A DNA stretch of 64,000 nt, taken from Saccharibacillus qingshengii. Lineage in GTDB: Bacteria; Bacillota; Bacilli; Paenibacillales; Paenibacillaceae. How positions within the stretch are numbered: the stretch's first letter is position 1; each line of letters opens with the position of its first letter. The translations under genes and the position numbers were made by a program. Positions 7,280 through 15,100 of this stretch are shown here, in pieces. The notes beneath the pieces are model-generated. The model was not told the DNA's origin, ran no database searches, and saw only the letters and a list, made by a program, of their open reading frames with translations. The stretch is taken from NCBI RefSeq assembly GCF_013185195.1, contig NZ_JAAZWC010000003.1:124001-188000 (forward strand), written 5' to 3'.

Positions 7280-8533
7280 TCAGGAATTGATTCTTCCGGG
7301 CAGCCCGGTCGAAGCCGGAGCGGAAGAAGCGAGTCCTCCCGCGGCGGCCCAGGTCGTGCGCCATCTGAGCTGCATAACCACGAGAAGGCCGAGGGTAAGC
7401 AGTACAAATCCGCTCAGACAGACAAATCCCGGCGTGTAACTGCCCGTCATCTGATAGAGCTTGCCCAGCAGCATGGGCAGCGCATATCCGCCCAAGCCGC
7501 CGGCGGCGCCTACAATACCGGTCATCAGGCCCAATTCGCTGCCGAAGCGCTGCGGAACGAGCTGGAAGACCGCTCCGTTGCCGGCGCCCAGACACATCAT
7601 GCCCGCGAAGAGGAAGATCACGACAGCCGTGAGTGGAGGCATGGAAGCGACGAAGGCGAGCATGAGGCCGGCCCCGCAGAACAGGATCGTCAGCATCCGG
7701 ATGCCTCCGAGCCGATCGGACAGGAAGCCGCCCAGAGGCCGGAAGAAACTGCCCGCGATCACGCAGATGGTTGTAAAGTCGGCGGCCCGGACCGCGGACA
7801 GCCCGTACTGGGCGTTAAAGAAGATCGTCAGATAGTTGGAGAGACCGACAAATCCGCCGAAAGTGACCGCGTAGAACATGCAGAATACCCAAGCGTCGCC
7901 CTGACGCAAAACGGAGGCGTAATGGGACAGCTTTTTGGGGGCGGGACGGTGGGGGCTGTTTCGGGCAAACAAAGTAAAGATCACGAAGACGACGCTAATC
8001 GGAATGATCGCCAGTCCGAATACGATTTCCCAGCTGCCGAAATGCTGGGCGATCCGGTTGGCGAACAAGGTGGAGAGTACGGTGCCGCTGTTGCCTGCGC
8101 CCGCGATGCCCATCGCCAATCCCTGATGTTCTTTGGGATACCACTGCCCGGCAAGCGGCAGCGCCGCTGCGAACGAAGCGCCGGCGATGCCGAGAAGCAG
8201 AGCGACAATATAGAGCTGGTCAAGCGAGTGGACGAACTGCCAACCGATAATCAGGGGAACGAGGGTGAGCAGCATCCCGATCTGTCCGGTCAGCTTGGGA
8301 CCGATATAATCGGTAAGCGCTCCGAGCACGAGCCGGAGAATCGAGCCTCCGAGAATCGGCAGGGCGACGAGCTGCGCTTTTTGCAGAGGGTCCATCGGGT
8401 AGTCGGCCGCGATAACCACGGCCAGCGGCCCGATCATCACCCAGACCATGAAGCTCATGTCGAAGTACAAAAAGGCGCTCAACAAACTCGGCGTGTGGCC
8501 GCTTTTCCAAAAACTCTTTTTTTCCGTTTCCAT
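7280..8533 (-). CDS. narK: Nitrate/nitrite MFS transporter (NarK/NasA type)
   Basis: The 417-residue protein has twelve predicted membrane helices. NarK-family signatures are present: an FxxFDMSFMVWVMIGPL first helix, the RLVLGALTDYIGPK loop, and glycine-rich nitrate signatures AGASFAAALPLAGQWYP and GIAGAGNSGTV. ATG 8533 (METEKKSFW) is chosen because GAGGAG lies 11 bases upstream and homologues start close by; the longer frame runs back into the leader hairpin. It diverges from nasBC, so it probably imports nitrate for assimilation. Its leader contains an ANTAR-type antiterminator/terminator. Confidence 0.92.
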   Translation of the reverse strand: METEKKSFWKSGHTPSLLSAFLYFDMSFMVWVMIGPLAVVIAADYPMDPLQKAQLVALPILGGSILRLVLGALTDYIGPKLTGQIGMLLTLVPLIIGWQFVHSLDQLYIVALLLGIAGASFAAALPLAGQWYPKEHQGLAMGIAGAGNSGTVLSTLFANRIAQHFGSWEIVFGLAIIPISVVFVIFTLFARNSPHRPAPKKLSHYASVLRQGDAWVFCMFYAVTFGGFVGLSNYLTIFFNAQYGLSAVRAADFTTICVIAGSFFRPLGGFLSDRLGGIRMLTILFCGAGLMLAFVASMPPLTAVVIFLFAGMMCLGAGNGAVFQLVPQRFGSELGLMTGIVGAAGGLGGYALPMLLGKLYQMTGSYTPGFVCLSGFVLLTLGLLVVMQLRWRTTWAAAGGLASSAPASTGLPGRINS

Positions 8534-8580
8534 ACTTGTCTCATCTCCTCGCAGATCGGTTGAAAGGGTAGGGAAATCCG

Positions 8581-8661
8581 AAAAGGCCGCAGTTCGTTCT
8601 TTGAAGAAAGAACGAACTGCGGCCTCGTTGCCGGATGCAGACCTCACAGCGTTGTGGGGTC
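8581..8661 (-). promoter_or_regulatory. narK leader: ANTAR-type double hairpin overlapping an attenuator
   Basis: On the minus strand, P1 is GACCCCAC-AACGCT-GTGAGGTC (8661-8640, one C.A mismatch). A 6-base linker leads to P2, CGGC-AACGAG-GCCG (8633-8620). Both loops are hexanucleotides with A at position 1 and G at position 4, the ANTAR recognition pattern. P2's 3' arm lies inside the 5' arm of a perfect 19-bp hairpin (8625-8607 with 8602-8584, loop CTTC) followed by TTTT. P2 and the terminator are therefore mutually exclusive. No ANTAR protein is encoded in the window. Confidence 0.8.
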
Positions 8662-8697
8662 TTTGACTAAGCAAAGTATAAAAATTTAAGCTTTACA

Positions 8698-8714
8698 TGT
8701 CAATATATTTAACT
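8698..8714. promoter_or_regulatory. GlnR/TnrA-like box 1
   Basis: TGTCA-N7-TAACT matches the nitrogen-control consensus TGTNA-N7-TNACA except for the last base. It lies in the AT-rich spacer between the divergent narK and nasB leaders. Confidence 0.5.
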
Positions 8715-8760
8715 TAAAAACTTTTTAAAGTCTTCAAATTTGCTTTTATCTCAATTTATA

Positions 8761-8777
8761 TGTTAGATAAACTATCA
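8761..8777. promoter_or_regulatory. GlnR/TnrA-like box 2
   Basis: TGTTA-N7-TATCA matches TGTNA-N7-TNACA except at one position. A TTGACT -35-like hexamer for nasB starts at 8784, so the box sits just upstream, where an activator would bind. Confidence 0.5.
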
Positions 8778-8825
8778 TAAAGGTTGACTTGAGCCTTCTA
8801 TTCCCCTACCCTATGAATAGTCATT

Positions 8826-8901
8826 CGGTACAATGGAGTACCGCTTTGCATCGGCAGCGCAGCCTATTTTTCTTTCTACGGCGGAAGAAGATAGGCTTTT
8901 T
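8826..8901 (+). promoter_or_regulatory. nasB leader: ANTAR-type double hairpin overlapping an attenuator
   Basis: P1 is CGGTAC-AATGGA-GTACCG (8826-8843). After a 6-base linker, P2 is ATCGGC-AGCGCA-GCCTAT (8850-8867, one C.T mismatch). Both hexaloops have A1 and G4. P2's 3' arm GCCTAT is the 5' arm of a terminator stem AGCCTAT/ATAGGCT (8861-8867 and 8891-8897) that ends in TTTTT. The design matches the narK leader although the sequences differ. Confidence 0.8.
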
Positions 8902-8956
8902 GTGTCCTGATTTTTCGGCAGGCGAATCTTGAAAGGCAAGAAAGGATGAGGCGGAT

Positions 8957-11206
8957 ATGCTCAAGCAAAAGCCGAAGCTGGTCGTGATCGGAAACGGAAT
9001 GGCGGGCATCCGCTGTCTGGAAGAAATTCTGAAGCTTGCTCCCGACCGGTTCGAAATGACGGTGATCGGCGAAGAACGCCATCCCAACTATAACCGGATG
9101 ATGCTCTCCAAAGTGCTGCAGGGCAGCTCTTCCTTCGACGAGATCGTACTGAATCCCTATGAATGGTATAAGGAACACGGCATTGCCCTGCATACGGGTG
9201 AGCGGGCCGTGCGGATCCGAACCGGCGAACACCGGGAAGTCGAGACCGCATCGGGACTATGCCTGCCCTGGGATCATCTGATTATCGCTGCCGGTTCTTC
9301 CGCGTTCGTTCCGCCGATTCCCGGTGCCGACAAAAGCGGCGTCATTTCGTTTCGGAATCTGGAAGACTGTGCGGCCATGATCCGGGCTTCCGGCAGCGTG
9401 CGCCGGGCCGCGGTGATCGGGGGCGGCCTGCTTGGGCTCGAAGCGGCGCGCGGCCTGTTGAATCTCGGCATGGACACGCAGGTTGTTCACAATGCGCCTT
9501 TCCTGATGAACCGACAGCTGGACGAGACGGCGGCCCGGCTTCTGCAAAAAGAATTGGAAAGGCAGGGCATGCGGTTTCGGCTGAATACCACGACGGCCAG
9601 TATTACCGGTCTCGGCCGGGCCAAAGGTCTGCTGTTTGCGGATGGGGAACGGCTGCAGGCGGATCTGGTCGTTCTGGCGGTAGGGATCACGCCCAATACG
9701 GAACTGGCGGCAGCCAGCGGTATTTCCAGCCGGCGCGGCATTCTGGTGGACGACGGCCTGCAGACGAATATGCCGGGCGTGTACGCCCTAGGCGAATGCG
9801 CCGAACACCGGGGGATCGCTTACGGCCTGGTTGCTCCGCTCTACGAACAGGCCAAAGTGCTGGCGAACCGGCTGTGCGGGGCGTCAGGCGATGCGTATCG
9901 CGGCTCGACGCTGTATACCCGGCTCAAAGTTTCCGGCGTCGAGGTCTTCTCGGCCGGTGAAATCCGTGAAGATCAAGCGGAAGTCGCGCAGCGGACCGAA
10001 GACGGCATCCGCGGTCTGTACCGCAAAGTGACGATGAAGGAAGGGCGGATCGTCGGTGCGATCCTCTATGGAGATACGGCGGAATCGGGTTCGCTGCTGA
10101 AACTGATCGGGCAGCAGGCATCCATCGAGAGTCTGTCTTCCGGCGTGGGTGCCGGAGGAGGCCTGCAGGCGGCCGCCGCATCGCTGCCCGAAGCCGATGC
10201 GGTCTGCGCCTGCAACGAGGTCAGCAAATCCGCTATTATGCAGGCGGTGATCTCGGACGGTCTGACCTCGGCCGACCAGGTCAAGCGGGCTACGGGAGCT
10301 TCGGGTTCCTGCGGCGGCTGTCGGCCGATGGTGGAGGCGCTCGTCGAATACGCGAAGTCGGGAGCGGGCTCCGCTCCGGCTGCCCGCTCTGATCGGGAAG
10401 AAGCGGCGGAAGAAGCGCTGTGCGGCTGTGTGCCTTTTGGCCGTGCCGGGCTCAAAGCCGCGGTGCAAGCTGCCCGGCTTGGGCTTTCGGTGAGCGAACG
10501 GGCTTCTGCGCCGATCGGTCTGACCGGACGGGGATTTCGTCTGATCCCGGAGCAGGAGTGGACGGGCGGCTGCGAAATCTGTCGGCCGGCCGTGCTGTAT
10601 TACCTGCAAACAAGAAGCGGGGATCACGCGTACGAATCGGAACACACAGAAGGCACTCGCGCCTGCAAAGCGCATATTCCGATGCGGGAGGAGCCGTCCG
10701 ATCGATATCTACCTGCGGATGCGGTGCACAGGATCGAGGCGCGTTTGGCTCGGAGCCTGCGGTCAGTGGGACTTCCCGGAGCCGTGGACGCAGCGGTCTC
10801 GGCCGGTCCGCACGATCCGCGGGGTATTGCGGTTCGGGATATCGGCTTGGGGCGCTGTCCGGCCGGATGGGAACTTTACGCCGGCGGACATGCGGAGCAT
10901 CCGGTCCGTGCCGGCGAATGGCTTGGAGTCGCGGAAAATGAAGAAGAGGCTGTTTTGTTCGGGCAAGCACTGCTGCAGCTGTACCGGGAACAAGCTTTTT
11001 ACGGCGAAGCGCTGTGGGAATGGTTCGAACGGGTCGGTCTGAGATCCGTCCGGGAGATTCTGCTGGATCGCGCGCTTCGGGAAGAACTGGCTTGGCGTTT
11101 GGGGAAGGATGCGGAGGAGGCGGCCCTCAGGGCGGAAGACGTGATCCGGATTGCCGCTCCGGACGCGCCGGGACCGCATGCGGAATTGAAATCCGTTTCC
11201 CGTTAA
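8957..11206 (+). CDS. nasB: Assimilatory nitrate reductase electron-transfer subunit NasB
   Basis: The 749-residue flavoprotein has an FAD motif GNGMAG (12-17), an NAD(P)H motif GGGLLG (155-160), and two BFD-type [2Fe-2S] sites: Cys417/Cys419 with Cys452/Cys455, and Cys489/Cys491 with Cys539/Cys542. The C-terminus resembles the large nitrite reductase tail (DIGLGRC, YAGGHAEHPVRAGE, WFERVGL) but lacks a full sirohaem-binding half. Length and order match Bacillus NasB, which passes electrons from NADH to NasC. ATG 8957 follows GATGAGGCGGAT. nasC starts 22 bases downstream. NirB is the alternative name, disfavoured by the missing sirohaem cysteines. Confidence 0.88.
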   Translation: MLKQKPKLVVIGNGMAGIRCLEEILKLAPDRFEMTVIGEERHPNYNRMMLSKVLQGSSSFDEIVLNPYEWYKEHGIALHTGERAVRIRTGEHREVETASGLCLPWDHLIIAAGSSAFVPPIPGADKSGVISFRNLEDCAAMIRASGSVRRAAVIGGGLLGLEAARGLLNLGMDTQVVHNAPFLMNRQLDETAARLLQKELERQGMRFRLNTTTASITGLGRAKGLLFADGERLQADLVVLAVGITPNTELAAASGISSRRGILVDDGLQTNMPGVYALGECAEHRGIAYGLVAPLYEQAKVLANRLCGASGDAYRGSTLYTRLKVSGVEVFSAGEIREDQAEVAQRTEDGIRGLYRKVTMKEGRIVGAILYGDTAESGSLLKLIGQQASIESLSSGVGAGGGLQAAAASLPEADAVCACNEVSKSAIMQAVISDGLTSADQVKRATGASGSCGGCRPMVEALVEYAKSGAGSAPAARSDREEAAEEALCGCVPFGRAGLKAAVQAARLGLSVSERASAPIGLTGRGFRLIPEQEWTGGCEICRPAVLYYLQTRSGDHAYESEHTEGTRACKAHIPMREEPSDRYLPADAVHRIEARLARSLRSVGLPGAVDAAVSAGPHDPRGIAVRDIGLGRCPAGWELYAGGHAEHPVRAGEWLGVAENEEEAVLFGQALLQLYREQAFYGEALWEWFERVGLRSVREILLDRALREELAWRLGKDAEEAALRAEDVIRIAAPDAPGPHAELKSVSR

Positions 11207-11228
11207 TCGATCGAGAAGGAGGAAGCTT

Positions 11229-13409
11229 ATGTCCAGTCCATTAACCGAAACAGAGGCCGACGGCAGAGCGTTTGCTGCCGGACAGACCCAATGTCCGTTT
11301 TGCAGCGTACAGTGCAAGATCAAACTTGAAGACGCACCGACGCCGGAAGGAGGAGCGGCGCTGCGCGCGCGGGGAGACGACAATGCCGCTTCCGAAGGCC
11401 GTTTGTGCGTCAAAGGCCAGCAGGCGCATCAGCATGCGGTAAGCCGGGAGCGTCTTCGATATCCGATGATTCGGCGCGAAGGCCGATTGGTTCGGACATC
11501 TTGGGCGGAAGCGATGGAAGCGGCGGTAAAGCTGTTTGCGGATTCGGCCGAACAGTACGGTCCGGATTCGGTTGGCGTATACGGCGGAGGTTCTTTGACG
11601 AATGAGACGGCTTATTTGCTCGGCAAGTTCGCCCGGCTGGCTCTGGGAACGAAGTATATCGACTATAACGGCCGATTCTGTATGTCTGCCGCCGCTTCCG
11701 CCGGCAGCAAGACATTTGGCCTTGACCGTGGACTGACTTTTCGATTGTCGGATATTCCGCAGGCGTCCTGTATCATTCTGGCGGGAACCAATCTGGCGGA
11801 ATGCCAGCCGACGCTTATGCCTTATTTCAACCGGGCCCGCGAGAACGGCGCTTCGATCATCGTCATCGATCCCCGTGCGACTTCCACGGCAGCCGCTTCG
11901 GATCTGCACCTTGCGGTCCGGCCGGGCACGGATGCGGCGCTTGCGGCGGGGATGCTGCAGGTGCTGATCGAAGAAGGCCTGGTCGACGAGACGTTTATCG
12001 ACAGCCGTACCCGGGGGTTCGAAGAACTGAAGCAGCGGACGTTCGGCCAGATGCCGCTTGCGCAGACGGCGGCATTCTGCGGAGTGGACGAAGAGTCGAT
12101 CCGGCAGGCGGCGAGGCTGTACGGCCGGGCTCCTACCGGAATGATCTTGACGGCCCGGGGCGTCGAACAGCAGACGGACGGTCATCTGGCCGTGCGGGAA
12201 TTCCTGAATCTGGTTCTCGCTACAGGCAAGATCGGGCGGGAAGGCTGCGGATATGGCGCTATCACCGGGCAGGGTAACGGGCAGGGCGGACGCGAGCATG
12301 GGCAAAAAGCGGACCAGCTGCCGGGATACCGTTCCATTACGAATACGGCCGACCGGGCTTATATTGCTTCGGTCTGGGGGGTGGAACCCGAACGAATTCC
12401 CGGAGCCGGCGTATCGGCTTACGAAATGATGGAGCGGATTCACCGGGAAGAAATCCGGACGCTGCTGGTGATGGGCTCGAATCCCTTGGTATCCAATCCC
12501 AATATCGCTCTCGTGGAAGAAGGGTTGGCGAAGCTGGACGGGCTGATCGTAGCAGACCTGTTTCTGTCCGAGACGGCTCTGCTGGCGGATATCGTGCTGC
12601 CCGTCACGTCGTATCTGGAGAACGAAGGCACGCTGACCAATCTGGAAGGCCGTGTCCTGCTGCGGGAAGCCGTTCGTCCCGCGATCGGCGAAGCGCGCCA
12701 CGATTGGATGATCCTGTGTGAAGCCGCGCAGAGACTCGGGTGCGCGGACGGATTCCATTTTCTATCCGCCGAAGCCATATTCGACGAGCTGCGGTTGGCC
12801 AGCCGGGGAGGGCTCGCCGATTATTACGGCATTACGTATGAGCGTCTGCGCCAAGAAGAAGGCGTCTATTGGCCCTGCGGCGAACAAGGCGGAAGCGGCG
12901 GGCTGATGTTTGAACAAGGCTTCGCCCATGAAGACGGCCGGGCCGTCTTTTCTTCGCCGCCGCAGACGGTATCGGATACCAAAGCGGTCTCGCCCGCCTA
13001 TCCGCTGATTTTGACCAACGGGCGTGTGCTGTCGCACTACCTGACAGGCGTACAGACTCACCGCAGCCCCGTGCTCGAAGCGCGGGAAGCAGCCGCTTTT
13101 CTCGAGATTCACCCTTCTGCCGCCGGACGAATCGGAGTACGCGAAGGGGAATGGGTACGGATCGAATCCGAGGCCGGTACTTTCTATGCGCGAAGTCGCC
13201 TTACGTCCAAGATTCGGGAAGATACCGTATTTGCTCCGATGCACTGGGGCGGCGTGCAGAATGTCAATCGGGCGACCCTGCCCCGCCTCGATCCCCACTG
13301 CAAGATGCCCGGATTCAAAACAACGCCGGTTCGCGTGACTTCCTGCGCCGCCGCTCCGGTAGAAGCTGTCCGCCTGGGCGGATCGCTGGTGCGGAGCCCG
13401 CAGGGTTGA
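11229..13409 (+). CDS. nasC: Assimilatory nitrate reductase catalytic subunit NasC
   Basis: The 726-residue molybdopterin oxidoreductase starts with a [4Fe-4S] motif CPFCSVQC (Cys22, Cys25, Cys29) closed by Cys60 in GRLCVKG. Typical Mo-bis-MGD segments follow: GGGSLTNETAYLLGKFAR, NGRFCMSAA, QGNGQGGREHGQK, VMGSNPLVSNP and a C-terminal molydopterin-dinucleotide-binding domain (LTNGRVLSHYLTG, PMHWG). It reduces nitrate to nitrite in the cytosol, with electrons from NasB. AGAAGGAGG precedes ATG 11229 at a 7-base spacing. No nitrite reductase gene follows within the window. Confidence 0.93.
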   Translation: MSSPLTETEADGRAFAAGQTQCPFCSVQCKIKLEDAPTPEGGAALRARGDDNAASEGRLCVKGQQAHQHAVSRERLRYPMIRREGRLVRTSWAEAMEAAVKLFADSAEQYGPDSVGVYGGGSLTNETAYLLGKFARLALGTKYIDYNGRFCMSAAASAGSKTFGLDRGLTFRLSDIPQASCIILAGTNLAECQPTLMPYFNRARENGASIIVIDPRATSTAAASDLHLAVRPGTDAALAAGMLQVLIEEGLVDETFIDSRTRGFEELKQRTFGQMPLAQTAAFCGVDEESIRQAARLYGRAPTGMILTARGVEQQTDGHLAVREFLNLVLATGKIGREGCGYGAITGQGNGQGGREHGQKADQLPGYRSITNTADRAYIASVWGVEPERIPGAGVSAYEMMERIHREEIRTLLVMGSNPLVSNPNIALVEEGLAKLDGLIVADLFLSETALLADIVLPVTSYLENEGTLTNLEGRVLLREAVRPAIGEARHDWMILCEAAQRLGCADGFHFLSAEAIFDELRLASRGGLADYYGITYERLRQEEGVYWPCGEQGGSGGLMFEQGFAHEDGRAVFSSPPQTVSDTKAVSPAYPLILTNGRVLSHYLTGVQTHRSPVLEAREAAAFLEIHPSAAGRIGVREGEWVRIESEAGTFYARSRLTSKIREDTVFAPMHWGGVQNVNRATLPRLDPHCKMPGFKTTPVRVTSCAAAPVEAVRLGGSLVRSPQG

Positions 13410-13425
13410 GCGATCAGAGAATAGA

Positions 13426-13467
13426 CAAAAAGCGGCGCCGTTCCTGCCGGTTGGGGCAGGGCGCCGC
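13426..13467 (-). terminator. Terminator of the ThrE-type exporter operon (minus strand)
   Basis: The stem GCGGCGCC/GGCGCCGC with an inner CCTGCC/GGCAGG arm ends in TTTTTGTC on the minus strand. The plus side lacks a T-run, so for nasC it can be only a weak terminator. Confidence 0.75.
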
Positions 13468-13491
13468 CGCTGGGTAGGGACGTTTAAGGGT

Positions 13492-13920
13492 TCAGGCGGC
13501 CGTTTCCCGGCGGCGCAGCATCTGATTCAGAACTTCGGACAGCACGAGTCCCGCGGCGATCGCACCTGCGATCATCAGCGTCTGCGCGCCGATCTGAAGA
13601 GCTTCGTCGTACCGGTTCTCCACGAAGCGGCGCATGGCATTGTAGGCCATGCCGCCGGGGACAAGAGGAATGATGCCCGCAACGCTAAAAATAATCACCG
13701 GCGTCCGGTAGATTTTGGCGAACAGCTGGCAGAGGATGCCGACCAGCAGCGAAGCGGCAAGGGTTGCCGGTGCCTCGCCGATTTCGCCGCGGATCGACAC
13801 ATAGAGCACCCAGCCCAGCATGCCGACAAGTCCGCACAGCGGCAGCGATTTTCGGGGAGCGTTAAACAAGATGACAAAAGAAGCCGCAGCGAAAAAACTG
13901 GTCAGAAAATGGGCCCACAT
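13492..13920 (-). CDS. ThrE-type threonine/serine exporter, C-terminal half (YjjB-like)
   Basis: The 142-residue protein has four or five membrane helices and the segment VAGIIPLVPGGMAYNAMRRFV, characteristic of the small ThrE_2 partner. In split systems it works with the larger YjjP-type partner, encoded just upstream (18-base gap), to export threonine, serine or related organic acids. The start at 13920 is the first ATG and begins the first helix (MWAHFLTSFFAAASF). It is the last gene before the terminator. Confidence 0.85.
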   Translation of the reverse strand: MWAHFLTSFFAAASFVILFNAPRKSLPLCGLVGMLGWVLYVSIRGEIGEAPATLAASLLVGILCQLFAKIYRTPVIIFSVAGIIPLVPGGMAYNAMRRFVENRYDEALQIGAQTLMIAGAIAAGLVLSEVLNQMLRRRETAA

Positions 13921-13938
13921 CGAGGTTCTCCTCCTACT

Positions 13939-14724
13939 CTAATGGAAAAAGATAAGCGCCACGGCGATACCGGCTCCGATCGCAAACGCGGTCAGGCAGG
14001 CATCGGCGCCTTTGGAAATGCCGGATACCAGGTGGCCGGCCATCAGATCGCGGATCGCATTCGTAATCAGCAGGCCCGGTACGAGCGGCATGACCGAACC
14101 GACCGCAATCCGGTCGAACTCGTATCCGAAGCCGCCCCAGATAAAGAGCAGAGCCAACAGGCCGACAAGCAGCGCGGCCGAAAATTCGGCGAAAAATCTG
14201 ACCTGAACGACCCGGTGCAGCCAGACCGAAGCGGCGAAGCCGGCACCGCCGGCAATAAAAGCGGCCGGGAAATCGGGCCAGCTGCCTCCGAACATAATCA
14301 GGAAGCAGGCGCTGGTCAGGGAAGCGGCCAGAATCTGGATCGGCAGCGTATAATTCAAAGGCGCGGACTCCGTCTGCAGCAGCAGCGCTTTGGCTTCGTG
14401 GGCGGACAGTTCGCCGGAAGCGATCTGGCGCGAAATGGCATTGACTTCGGCGATCTTGTGCAGATCGGTCGTCCGTTCCTCGATCCGGATCAGCTTCGCG
14501 GGCTGCTCGCCGCTTGTCGAGAAGATCAGAACGGTCGGCGTGACATAGCTGTGACTTTCCGTCAAGCCGAAAGCCGTGGCGATCCGAACCATCGTATCTT
14601 CCACCCGGTACGTTTCCGCGCCGTTTTGCAGCATGATTTTTCCGGCCAGCAGGCACAGCTCAATCGTTTCGTAAATGGATGTTTTTTGGCTCACCGCGGA
14701 CTTCTCCTTCGCTCGTTCATTCAT
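13939..14724 (-). CDS. ThrE-type threonine/serine exporter, N-terminal half (YjjP-like)
   Basis: The 261-residue protein has a soluble N-terminal region of about 110 residues (AGKIMLQNGAETYRVEDTM is the family signature near residues 28-46), then five membrane helices including VMPLVPGLLITNAIRDLMAG. It pairs with the downstream YjjB-like protein to complete the ThrE fold. ATG 14724 follows an SD on the minus strand (GAATGAATGAACG is weak, so the exact start is less certain). Substrates are inferred from the family. Confidence 0.85.
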   Translation of the reverse strand: MNERAKEKSAVSQKTSIYETIELCLLAGKIMLQNGAETYRVEDTMVRIATAFGLTESHSYVTPTVLIFSTSGEQPAKLIRIEERTTDLHKIAEVNAISRQIASGELSAHEAKALLLQTESAPLNYTLPIQILAASLTSACFLIMFGGSWPDFPAAFIAGGAGFAASVWLHRVVQVRFFAEFSAALLVGLLALLFIWGGFGYEFDRIAVGSVMPLVPGLLITNAIRDLMAGHLVSGISKGADACLTAFAIGAGIAVALIFFH

Positions 14725-15100
14725 TCATGGCAACTCATTGTAACATAACTGAAATCTGTTTTTCAGCTTGTCTTAAGCTTTCGTGGGTAAACTTTAATTA
14801 CAACCCCCCTTTGTAATAGATACTTTGGACCGCAGACGCCGTAAGGCGCTGCGGTCCCTTTTTTTGTGCCCGGGCTTTGCATGGATACCGGCAGAACGGT
14901 TATACTAGGGAATCGGACCTGCCCGGCAGCTTCCTCCCGACGTCTTGGGTACCCTCCTCGGAACCGGTGTGTAGAGTGGGGGATGAAGCGGGTAATATGG
15001 GGAATGGAGCGAATCGGAACTGATCCGGACCTGCCGGAACGAGCGAGGCGGATGCCCGGCATCCGCAGGTTCGAAGCAGGCGAACAAAGGAGGAATCGGC
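14725..15100. other. Intergenic region with an orphan plus-strand terminator
   Basis: This 376-base gap separates the exporter operon (minus strand) from the ArAE gene (plus strand). The only strong signal is a terminator at 14827-14865: stem GGACCGCAG-A-CGCC/GGCG-CT-GCGGTCC, GTAA loop, then eight T. No plus-strand gene lies upstream of it within 1.4 kb, so it must end either a small RNA or an attenuated leader. No known riboswitch core was recognised. A TATACT hexamer lies at about 14900-14905. The rest is featureless. Confidence 0.6.
14827..14865 (+). terminator. Orphan intrinsic terminator
   Basis: GC-rich stem with GTAA tetraloop and T8 run, described in the surrounding gap. It is well formed and oriented towards the ArAE gene. 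Confidence 0.75.

Noticed and set aside
8957-11206. Calling this gene a nitrite reductase large subunit (NirB)
   Set aside because: The N-terminal flavin and BFD modules match NirB, but the sirohaem/4Fe-4S cysteine motifs are missing, and nasC follows directly.
14730-14865. Known riboswitch (fluoride, ykoY or similar) upstream of the ArAE gene
   Set aside because: I could not find the conserved core of any class I know; only the terminator is clear.
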